From contig PAGT01000028.1 in the NCBI GenBank assembly GCA_002705485.1, positions 2,245 through 9,016 on the forward strand: a stretch of 6,772 nt of DNA. The letters are read 5' to 3'. The position numbers and the translations under genes were made by a program. Of the stretch, positions 1-6,065 are shown one piece after another. The stretch is from Flavobacteriales bacterium (GTDB taxonomy: Bacteria; Bacteroidota; Bacteroidia; Flavobacteriales; Flavobacteriaceae). The notes beneath the pieces are model-generated. The model did no database searches, was not told the DNA's origin, and saw only the letters and a list, made by a program, of their open reading frames with translations. Positions within the stretch are counted from its first letter, which is position 1, and each line of letters starts with the position of its first letter.

Positions 1-455
1 GAATATTCATACCATTGTACCCAATGGATGTTTTCAGAAAATACATTTCCTAAATTCAACCATGGCCAGGAAAAATCCCAATAGAGATGAAACTTTTCAA
101 ATACAATCCATGATGTAATAAAGTAAATTAATGAAAGTTTTTCATCAACCCTTCTCGCTACAATACTGTAAAATGTGAAAACAATTCCCATTAAAAGAGA
201 ATTGACTAGAACAGCGAAAAGCATTCCAAAAACAGAAGCATAAACCAACCACCATGTTGCAACTAAATTCCATAAAAAAAATGAGCAATAAGAATAAAAA
301 AAAACAAGTTTTAATGAGCTTTCTCTGTTTGTTTTTTCTAAATATAAGATTGGTACAAAACCTATAAATACTAGAAATGTGAGACCATAGGTGGGCCATG
401 ATAAGCCAAGCATTAGGCCGGAAATTACACTAAAAAAAAAGTTTTTAATATTCAC
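1..455 (-). CDS. lnt: Apolipoprotein N-acyltransferase, N-terminal part (cut by left edge)
   Basis: Lnt adds the third acyl chain to the N-terminal cysteine of lipoproteins in the inner (cytoplasmic) membrane. Only the first 151 codons are present, and the nitrilase-like catalytic domain lies beyond the left edge. The visible part is a chain of hydrophobic segments (about residues 5-18, 23-39, 51-72, 74-99 and 108-122). It carries Lnt-like landmarks: SWPTYG at 19-24, GFVPIL at 32-37, TWW at 67-69, DFSWPWLNLGN at 127-137 and WVQWYEY at 145-151. The start is GTG at 455-453. An in-frame stop lies six codons upstream with no ATG between. The next ATG (codon 15, position 413) would remove half of the first membrane helix. 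The gene is divergent from pssA. No Shine-Dalgarno is visible. Identification rests on recalled family pattern and is strong; the exact start is less certain. Confidence 0.88.
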   Translation of the reverse strand, partial: MNIKNFFFSVISGLMLGLSWPTYGLTFLVFIGFVPILYLEKTNRESSLKLVFFYSYCSFFLWNLVATWWLVYASVFGMLFAVLVNSLLMGIVFTFYSIVARRVDEKLSLIYFITSWIVFEKFHLYWDFSWPWLNLGNVFSENIHWVQWYEY

Positions 456-538
456 AAGTAATTGTTTTTTTTAATTAAATAAATCAACACATCTAATTTA
501 AGTTTAATTTTAAATTTTAAAAATTGTAATTTTATTGA

Positions 539-1249
539 ATGAAAGCTTTATGGTTTTTACCAAATGCATTGACTTTTTTGAATCTTTTTTTTGGATGTAT
601 TGGTATTGTTTATGGCATAAATGGTGATCTTGAGACTCTATCCTTTTTCATTCTTCTAGGTGCGTTATGTGATTTTTTTGATGGTTTTTTTGCTCGTTTA
701 CTTAATGTTCAAGGTTCTATTGGGACTCATTTAGATTCATTTGCTGATTTAATTACTTTTGGCATGTCACCTGCTGTTGTAATTTTTAATCTTCTTGAAA
801 AATCAAATTATGTAACTAGTAACACAACTATTTTTTCAAACTATATTCCATTTCTGTCATTTTTAATTGTTGTTTCATCGTCTTATAGATTGGCAAAGTT
901 TAATTTACAAAATAATAGTAGTTTTTTTCATGGACTCCCAACTCCAGCTAATGCTGTTCTTATTGTATTTTTACCTTACCTTTTAAATCACGAACTTCTA
1001 AACGGTATCAGTGGGTTGATAGATTCTACAATTTTCCTAATCTCTTTGATCATGGTTTCATCAATATTATTAATATCTAATTTTGAGTTACCCAAACTAA
1101 AAGGATTCGATAGCATTAAAGCCTTTAATCTGAAAAGAGAGATCTTTATTTTAATCTCAATATCATTATTATTCACACTAAAATTTGCAGCTTTTCCCCT
1201 TATTATTATATTATACTTAACTGTCGGGTTGTTGAGAATCAAATTCTAA
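539..1249 (+). CDS. pssA: CDP-diacylglycerol--serine O-phosphatidyltransferase
   Basis: This membrane enzyme transfers phosphatidate from CDP-diacylglycerol to L-serine, giving phosphatidylserine, the precursor of phosphatidylethanolamine. The complete CDP-alcohol phosphatidyltransferase signature is present: D45, D48-G49, A52-R53, G62, D66 and D70, with exactly the D-x2-DG-x2-AR-x8-G-x3-D-x3-D spacing. These aspartates bind the catalytic metals and CDP. The assignment to serine rather than glycerol or inositol rests on the N-terminal LPNALTFLNLFFG stretch (7-19) and the HGLPTPANA segment (about 131-139), which I associate with bacterial type II PssA. At 236 residues with about eight hydrophobic helices, it has the usual length for this group. 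ATG 539 directly follows an in-frame TGA at 536-538, so the protein cannot start earlier. No Shine-Dalgarno is seen. The 3' end overlaps lptB, which runs towards it, by 33 bases. Confidence 0.93.
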   Translation: MKALWFLPNALTFLNLFFGCIGIVYGINGDLETLSFFILLGALCDFFDGFFARLLNVQGSIGTHLDSFADLITFGMSPAVVIFNLLEKSNYVTSNTTIFSNYIPFLSFLIVVSSSYRLAKFNLQNNSSFFHGLPTPANAVLIVFLPYLLNHELLNGISGLIDSTIFLISLIMVSSILLISNFELPKLKGFDSIKAFNLKREIFILISISLLFTLKFAAFPLIIILYLTVGLLRIKF

Positions 1250-1978
1250 GTTCTTCTTTCTAAATTCAAAATTTTGTCCTAAATATAGTTTTCGCACAAC
1301 CTCATCTTTAGCAAGATCTTCTGGAATTCCAGCCTTTAATATTTTCCCTTCAAACATTAAGTACGTCTTGTCAGTAATTGCTAATGTCTCTTGAACATTA
1401 TGGTCTGTGATTAAGATACCAATATTTTTCTTTTTCAAATGAGAAATAATTTTCTGTATATCCTCAACTGCAATTGGATCCACACCTGCAAAAGGTTCGT
1501 CTAATAAAACAAATTTAGGATCACTAGCCAAAGCCCTTGCGATTTCAGTTCTTCTTCTCTCACCTCCAGATAATAAATCTCCATTATTTTTTCTGATTTT
1601 TTGTAAACCAAACTCATCTATAAGTTTTTCAACCCTTTCTTCTTGCTGTTTTTTATCGATTTTACTCAATTCTAATACTGCTCTGATGTTGTCTTCAACT
1701 GAAAGTTTTCTAAAAACAGATGGTTCTTGAGCAAGATAACCAATTCCTTTTTGAGCTCTTTTGTACATAGGAAAACTGGTAATTTCATCATTATCAACAG
1801 TTATATTTCCACTATCCGGTTTTATTAACCCAACAATAGTGTAAAATGTTGTTGTTTTTCCAGCACCATTTGGTCCCAATAGACCAATAATTTCACCTTG
1901 ATTAACTTCAATTGAGACATCATTTACAACATTCCTTCCTTGATAGGATTTAAAAATATTTTTGGCGATTAATTTCAT
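1217..1978 (-). CDS. lptB: LPS export ABC transporter ATP-binding protein LptB
   Basis: LptB is the cytoplasmic ATPase of the LptB2FGC complex, which extracts lipopolysaccharide from the inner membrane and pushes it along the Lpt bridge. All ABC motifs are intact: Walker A GPNGAGKT at 35-42, Q-loop Q84, signature LSGGERRR at 136-143, Walker B FVLLDE at 156-161 with catalytic E161, D-loop at 165-168 and switch H193. The LSGGERRR signature, the FAGVDP that follows Walker B, and YLGQNF near residue 232 separate LptB from the similar LivF/LivG ATPases. At 253 residues it is slightly longer than the roughly 240 of typical LptB. The extra residues are a polar tail (LEFDSQQPDS) whose codons overlap the pssA 3' end. 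It is the last gene of the kdsD-tatC-lptB operon, with a 2-base gap after the tatC stop. The partners LptF, LptG and LptC are not in this window. Confidence 0.95.
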   Translation of the reverse strand: MKLIAKNIFKSYQGRNVVNDVSIEVNQGEIIGLLGPNGAGKTTTFYTIVGLIKPDSGNITVDNDEITSFPMYKRAQKGIGYLAQEPSVFRKLSVEDNIRAVLELSKIDKKQQEERVEKLIDEFGLQKIRKNNGDLLSGGERRRTEIARALASDPKFVLLDEPFAGVDPIAVEDIQKIISHLKKKNIGILITDHNVQETLAITDKTYLMFEGKILKAGIPEDLAKDEVVRKLYLGQNFEFRKKNLEFDSQQPDS

Positions 1979-1980
1979 TA

Positions 1981-2790
1981 TTAATTATTAGATTCTTTAT
2001 TGACTACAACTTTAGAAATGTAAATACTTATTTGATAGAGAATAACAATTGGTATAGCTACAATAATTTGGCTAGCAATGTCTGGCGGTGTTATTATCGC
2101 AGAAAGAATTAGAACAATTACAAGGGCAAATTTTCTATATTTTATCATCAAATCTGGAGTAACTAATCCAATTTTAGTTAAAAAATATACAATAATCGGG
2201 AGTTCGAATATTAATCCTGATGCTACAACTGCAGACCTGACTAGACCAACATAACTATCAAGATCAAAATCATTAAAAATATCCTCACTTACAGAATATG
2301 AACCCAAAAAATTTATTGATAATGGAGTTACAATATAATATCCAAATAAAACACCAATAAAAAATAAAATTGAAGAAATTGTTATAAATCCTCTTGCATT
2401 TTTTTTTTCGTTTTGATAAAGTCCTGGACTAATAAAACTCCAAAATTGGTAGATTATGTAAGGGAAGGAAATTATAAAACCAAATGTAATTGACATCCAA
2501 ATATGTGCAGAAAATTGTCCTGACATAGTCCTACTTTGAATTCTGAAAGGCATTTCGTTTATACAGAAACTATCATCCAATCCAATTGTATTTGATAGTT
2601 TACATAATAAATCATAAGTAAAAAAATCTTTATTTCTTGGTCCAAACAGTACTTCATTAAAAATAAAATCTTTAGATAGAAATGCGATTCCACCGCATAA
2701 GAGGATTGCCAATACACATCTAATTAAGTGCCATCTCAGTTCTTCTAAATGATCAAGAAAAGACATTTCATCAATTCTGTTTTTTTTCAT
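1981..2790 (-). CDS. tatC: Sec-independent protein translocase TatC
   Basis: TatC is the inner-membrane receptor for twin-arginine signal peptides and, with TatA-type proteins, exports folded proteins. Numbered from the ATG at 2790, the cytoplasmic N-terminus has the family motif FLDHLEELR (11-19). The first cytoplasmic loop has YQFWSFISPGLYQNE (114-128), in which F119 and E128 correspond to signal-peptide-contact residues F94 and E103 of E. coli TatC. Six hydrophobic helices can be traced (about 22-38, 96-116, 134-156, 182-205, 219-235 and 239-260). The first external loop (about 39-95) is long and holds two cysteines, C63 and C76. The start is ambiguous: ATG 2790 shares one base with the kdsD stop (TGATG), while GTG 2793 is one codon earlier. 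Both imply translational coupling to kdsD. A run of ten A lies in the coding strand at 2399-2408. tatA/tatB are not in the window. Confidence 0.94.
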   Translation of the reverse strand: MKKNRIDEMSFLDHLEELRWHLIRCVLAILLCGGIAFLSKDFIFNEVLFGPRNKDFFTYDLLCKLSNTIGLDDSFCINEMPFRIQSRTMSGQFSAHIWMSITFGFIISFPYIIYQFWSFISPGLYQNEKKNARGFITISSILFFIGVLFGYYIVTPLSINFLGSYSVSEDIFNDFDLDSYVGLVRSAVVASGLIFELPIIVYFLTKIGLVTPDLMIKYRKFALVIVLILSAIITPPDIASQIIVAIPIVILYQISIYISKVVVNKESNN

Positions 2791-3755
2791 CACTCAATAC
2801 CTTCTTTTAAAATTTTATGAATATGAATTATTCCAATATATTTTAAGTCATCAACTACCAATAATTGAGAAATTTTTCTTTGATTCATAATTGACAATGC
2901 TTTAGTAGCTAATACATTTGGGCCAACTGTAATAGGATGAGCAGACATTAAGTTTTTAGATTTTGCATTCACTATTTCTAAATTTCGATTTAAAAACCTT
3001 CTGAGATCCCCATCTGTAATGATTCCAACAATTTTTTCATTTTCAACAACAGCGGTTGCTCCCAACATTTTTTGTGAAATTTCTCCTATTATTTCTTTGA
3101 TTCCACAATTTACATTAACCATTGGTTTAACATCTTTATCTAATAAATCTTTAACTTTTAAATTTAATTTTTTACCTAAAATACCTGCTGGATGAAATTT
3201 AGCAAAATCAGTTTTGTCAAATCCTTTGAGCTCAGATAAACAAATTGCGATAGCATCTCCAATAACTAATTGAGCAGTTGTGCTGCTTGTTGGAGCTAAA
3301 TTATTATGGCCAGCTTCTTTTTCTACAAAACACTTTATAAAATAGTCGGAGTTTTGAGATAAAAATGAGTTCTTATCAGAAGTTATTGAAATTAACGTAA
3401 TCTTTGAATTTTTGAGAAAAGGGACCAAGTCTTTTATTTCATTAGTATTTCCACTTTTTGAAACTAATATTACAGCATCATTATTTTGAATGATACCTAA
3501 ATCTCCATGCAATGCTTCGGTTGCATGCATAAAAACTGCAGGTGACCCAGTAGAATTTAAAGTAGCAACAATTTTCATTCCTATAATTGCACTCTTACCT
3601 ATTCCAGTAACAACTATTCTTCCCTTAATTGTATGTAAAAATTCAATACAATTTTTGAAATCATCACCGATATATTCAGAAACTTTTTTTATCGATTTAC
3701 TTTGATTATCAATTGTTTCAACAGCCCTCTTTATTACATCAAATTTTGAATCCAA
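2790..3755 (-). CDS. kdsD: Arabinose-5-phosphate isomerase (KpsF/GutQ/KdsD family)
   Basis: This cytoplasmic enzyme interconverts ribulose 5-phosphate and arabinose 5-phosphate, the first step towards Kdo for the LPS core. A SIS domain (about 30-180) holds GIGKS (51-55), the EALHGDLG block (80-87), SKSGNTNE (99-106), APTSSTT (154-160) and FHPAG (187-191). K54, H83, E106, E147 and H188 fall at a constant offset of five from the catalytic-site residues K59, H88, E111, E152 and H193 recalled for E. coli KdsD, so the active site looks complete. Two CBS domains follow (about 201-258 and 265-319). The length, 321 residues, is normal. The start is a rare TTG at 3755-3753. No ATG or GTG lies between it and the in-frame stop upstream, and the first internal ATG (codon 60) would destroy the SIS domain. 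It is first in the operon with tatC and lptB. The gene name is by function; kpsF and gutQ are paralogue names. Confidence 0.93.
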   Translation of the reverse strand: MDSKFDVIKRAVETIDNQSKSIKKVSEYIGDDFKNCIEFLHTIKGRIVVTGIGKSAIIGMKIVATLNSTGSPAVFMHATEALHGDLGIIQNNDAVILVSKSGNTNEIKDLVPFLKNSKITLISITSDKNSFLSQNSDYFIKCFVEKEAGHNNLAPTSSTTAQLVIGDAIAICLSELKGFDKTDFAKFHPAGILGKKLNLKVKDLLDKDVKPMVNVNCGIKEIIGEISQKMLGATAVVENEKIVGIITDGDLRRFLNRNLEIVNAKSKNLMSAHPITVGPNVLATKALSIMNQRKISQLLVVDDLKYIGIIHIHKILKEGIE

Positions 3756-3796
3756 AATAATTTTTTTAATGACCTTTTAATATTATATTTAGTTGA

Positions 3797-3804
3797 CAAA
3801 GGTA
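3797..3804 (-). promoter_or_regulatory. Putative Bacteroidota-type -7 promoter element for the kdsD-tatC-lptB operon
   Basis: Read on the minus strand the bases are TACCTTTG, an exact match to the TAnnTTTG -7 consensus of Bacteroidota housekeeping promoters. The box lies about 41 bases upstream of the kdsD TTG start, which would leave a leader of roughly 30 bases. No clear -33 TTTG box sits at the expected distance upstream; the nearest candidate is TTTC with a short spacer. The assignment therefore rests on one short motif in the right place. An eight-base motif in AT-rich DNA can occur by chance. Confidence 0.4.
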
Positions 3805-3815
3805 CAAAATACCTT
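3799..3815. repeat. Inverted repeat in the kdsD/recQ divergent promoter
   Basis: AAGGTA at 3799-3804 and TACCTT at 3810-3815 form a perfect 6-base inverted repeat around the 5-base centre CAAAA. The repeat covers most of the candidate -7 element of the kdsD operon on the minus strand. Its right arm begins TACCTTAT on the plus strand (3810-3817), a partial -7 match pointing at recQ. It could be an operator for a dimeric regulator, a pair of facing -7 elements, or chance. It is too short to be a convincing terminator and lies in front of both genes. Confidence 0.4.
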
Positions 3816-3830
3816 ATTACGAAATAATCG

Positions 3831-6017
3831 ATGTCTGATTTTGATTTAGATTTAGAATTAAAAAAAAAGTTTGGTTTTTCATCGTTCAAAGGGGATCAAA
3901 AACAAATCATAGAAACTTTATTAAATAAAAAAAGTGCAATTGTAATAATGCCAACTGGAGCTGGAAAATCATTATGTTTTCAATTACCAGCTCTTCTTTG
4001 TCAAGGAACTGCAGTTGTAGTTTCGCCATTAATTGCCCTAATGAAAAACCAAGTCGATGTTATAAGAGGAATTTCGTCCAGTGATAGCATCGCTCATGTT
4101 TTGAACTCATCGCTCAATAGTTCTCAAATTAGAAATGTAAAAAGTGATGTACTAAATGGAATAACAAAATTACTTTATGTAGCTCCAGAATCACTTTCAA
4201 AATTAGATTATGTAGATTTTCTTAAAAAAACTAATATTTCTTTTTTTGCAATCGATGAAGCACATTGTATTTCAGAGTGGGGTCATGATTTTAGGCCAGA
4301 TTACAGAAATCTAAAAACATTGATTGGTAATATAAAAAAAAACTTGCCTGTAATTGCTTTGACAGCTACCGCAACTCCAAAAGTAAAGGATGATATTTTA
4401 AAAAATTTGGGAATAACTAACGCTTCTGATTTTAAAGCTTCTTTTAACAGACCTAATTTATTTTATGAGGTAAGACAAAAAACTGACAATATCAATAAGG
4501 AGATTATTTCATTCATAAAAAAAAAAGATAAACAAAGTGGTATTATCTACTGTCTATCTAGAAAAGGAGTTAATGAGCTTAGTGAGTTTTTAGTAGTAAA
4601 CGGAATAAACTCTGTTCCATATCACGCTGGCCTTGACAGAAAGATTAGAGAAAAAAATCAAGACATGTTTTTAATGGAAGATTGTGACGTAGTGGTTGCT
4701 ACAATTGCATTTGGAATGGGTATCGATAAACCAGATGTTAGGTATGTAATTCACCATGATATTCCAAAAAGTTTAGAAAGTTATTATCAAGAAACTGGTC
4801 GAGCTGGTCGTGATGGGGGTGAGGGGCATTGTTTATCTTTTTATTCATATAAAGACATCGAAAAGTTAGAAAAGTTTTTGTCCAATAAATCTGTTTCTGA
4901 AAAAGAACAAAACTTATCATTACTAGATGAAATGGCTGCATATTGTGAAACTTCGATGTCTAGAAGAAAATTTCTTTTAAATTATTTTGGCGAATCATTT
5001 GACGAAGTTAATGGCGATGGTGCAATGATGGATGACAATATGACTAATCCAAAAGATAGAATTAAAGTAAATGATGAGCTGAAATTAGTTATACAATTAA
5101 TTAAGGATACCAACCAGCAATATAAAATGAAAGATTTAATTGCGTGTCTAATAGGTGTTCACACAAATCTTACTAGGTCTCATGAGATGGATAAAAATAA
5201 ATTTTTTGGATTAGGTAAGAAACACGACTCAATTTTTTGGAATTCACTACTAAGACATATGCTTGTAAAAAAAATGATTTATAAGGTAGTTGAATCTTAT
5301 GGAGTTATAAAATTAAATCAGGAATCAATGAATTACCTTTTACAACCATACGATTTTTATATTACAAAAAATCACGATTTTAAGGATTCAAATTCACAAG
5401 TTGGATCAATCGAAAATGATTATGTATTTGATAAAAAATTGTTTTCCATACTAATTTCTGAAAGAAAAAGAATTGCAAAATCAAAAGGAATTCCCCCATA
5501 TGCCATTTTTCAAGAGTACTCAATTGAGGAAATGTCTATTAAGTATCCAATAAATACTGAAGAATTAAAAAATATAAACGGAGTTGGTGATGGTAAAGCT
5601 TTAAAGTTTGGAAGTTCATTTGTTGAATTAATTGAAAATTATGTAACAATTAACCAAATTGAAAGACCAGACGACATTATAGTAAAAACAACTGGCTCAA
5701 ATTCATCTTTAAAACTATTTATTATACAAAGTATTGACCGTAAACTCCAGCCAATAGACATAGCTGATTCAAGAGGAATTGATCTTTCTGACCTTATTAC
5801 TGAACTGCAAACAATAGTTTTTTCTGGAACTAGGCTTAATATCGATTACATGATTGATGAAATTTTTGACGAAGATCAACAAGAAGAACTTTATGATTAT
5901 TTTATTGAATCGGACTCGGATGATCTTAATTTAGCCGTTAAGGAATTTGAAGGAGAATATGAGGAGATTGATCTAAAATTATACAGAATAAAGTTCATTA
6001 ACGATATATCTAATTAA
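3831..6017 (+). CDS. recQ: ATP-dependent DNA helicase RecQ
   Basis: RecQ is a 3'-to-5' DNA helicase that unwinds forked and recombining DNA in RecF-type repair and stalled-fork processing. The helicase core (1-330) is complete: motif 0 with FKGDQ (19-23), Walker A MPTGAGKS (40-47), DEAH (142-145) followed by the aromatic-rich loop around W150 and F154, LTATAT (177-182), motif IV at about 238-243, AFGMGIDKP (293-301) and motif VI QETGRAGRDG (320-329). An RQC winged-helix region (about 412-510) and an HRDC domain (about 532-606) follow. An acidic C-terminal extension (about 620-728) ends in a segment rich in D and E. The zinc-binding subdomain between core and RQC keeps its helical part and LLNYFGE (382-388) but has lost the metal-binding cysteines (see findings). 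ATG 3831 is the first start after an in-frame TAA at 3825-3827. It is divergent from kdsD and followed after 48 bases by the PPIase gene. A run of ten A occurs at 4517-4526. Confidence 0.95.
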   Translation: MSDFDLDLELKKKFGFSSFKGDQKQIIETLLNKKSAIVIMPTGAGKSLCFQLPALLCQGTAVVVSPLIALMKNQVDVIRGISSSDSIAHVLNSSLNSSQIRNVKSDVLNGITKLLYVAPESLSKLDYVDFLKKTNISFFAIDEAHCISEWGHDFRPDYRNLKTLIGNIKKNLPVIALTATATPKVKDDILKNLGITNASDFKASFNRPNLFYEVRQKTDNINKEIISFIKKKDKQSGIIYCLSRKGVNELSEFLVVNGINSVPYHAGLDRKIREKNQDMFLMEDCDVVVATIAFGMGIDKPDVRYVIHHDIPKSLESYYQETGRAGRDGGEGHCLSFYSYKDIEKLEKFLSNKSVSEKEQNLSLLDEMAAYCETSMSRRKFLLNYFGESFDEVNGDGAMMDDNMTNPKDRIKVNDELKLVIQLIKDTNQQYKMKDLIACLIGVHTNLTRSHEMDKNKFFGLGKKHDSIFWNSLLRHMLVKKMIYKVVESYGVIKLNQESMNYLLQPYDFYITKNHDFKDSNSQVGSIENDYVFDKKLFSILISERKRIAKSKGIPPYAIFQEYSIEEMSIKYPINTEELKNINGVGDGKALKFGSSFVELIENYVTINQIERPDDIIVKTTGSNSSLKLFIIQSIDRKLQPIDIADSRGIDLSDLITELQTIVFSGTRLNIDYMIDEIFDEDQQEELYDYFIESDSDDLNLAVKEFEGEYEEIDLKLYRIKFINDISN

Positions 6018-6065
6018 TCTTTGTTTTTTACAATCATTATTTTAAATTGCAAACTTTAATAAAAA

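Noticed and set aside
145..399. An 84-codon minus-strand open frame rich in cysteine and phenylalanine.
   Set aside because: It is an alternative frame inside the lnt gene. The lnt frame through the same bases gives recognisable family motifs; this one gives none.
456..538. Possible divergent promoters between lnt and pssA.
   Set aside because: The 83 bases are almost all A and T. Only loose matches such as TAATTTAA were found, with wrong spacing to any TTTG box, so no promoter can be placed.
988..1242. An 84-codon minus-strand open frame opposite the end of pssA.
   Set aside because: It is antisense to a well-supported gene and its translation resembles no family I know.
3490..3705. A 71-codon plus-strand open frame opposite kdsD.
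   Set aside because: It is a shadow of the conserved SIS domain on the other strand, with no family resemblance.
4738..4941. A 67-codon minus-strand open frame opposite recQ.
   Set aside because: It lies opposite helicase motif VI and the following helices; the conserved recQ frame explains the open reading.
4944..5034. The cysteine-free region of RecQ as a sign of a broken or frameshifted gene.
   Set aside because: The frame continues through conserved RQC and HRDC domains to a normal stop, and flanking helical residues are conserved, so loss of the cysteines is real substitution.
6018..6065. Possible terminator or promoter between recQ and the PPIase gene.
   Set aside because: There are T and A runs but no stem of useful length. 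AATCTTTG is one base from the -7 consensus and lacks a -33 partner.
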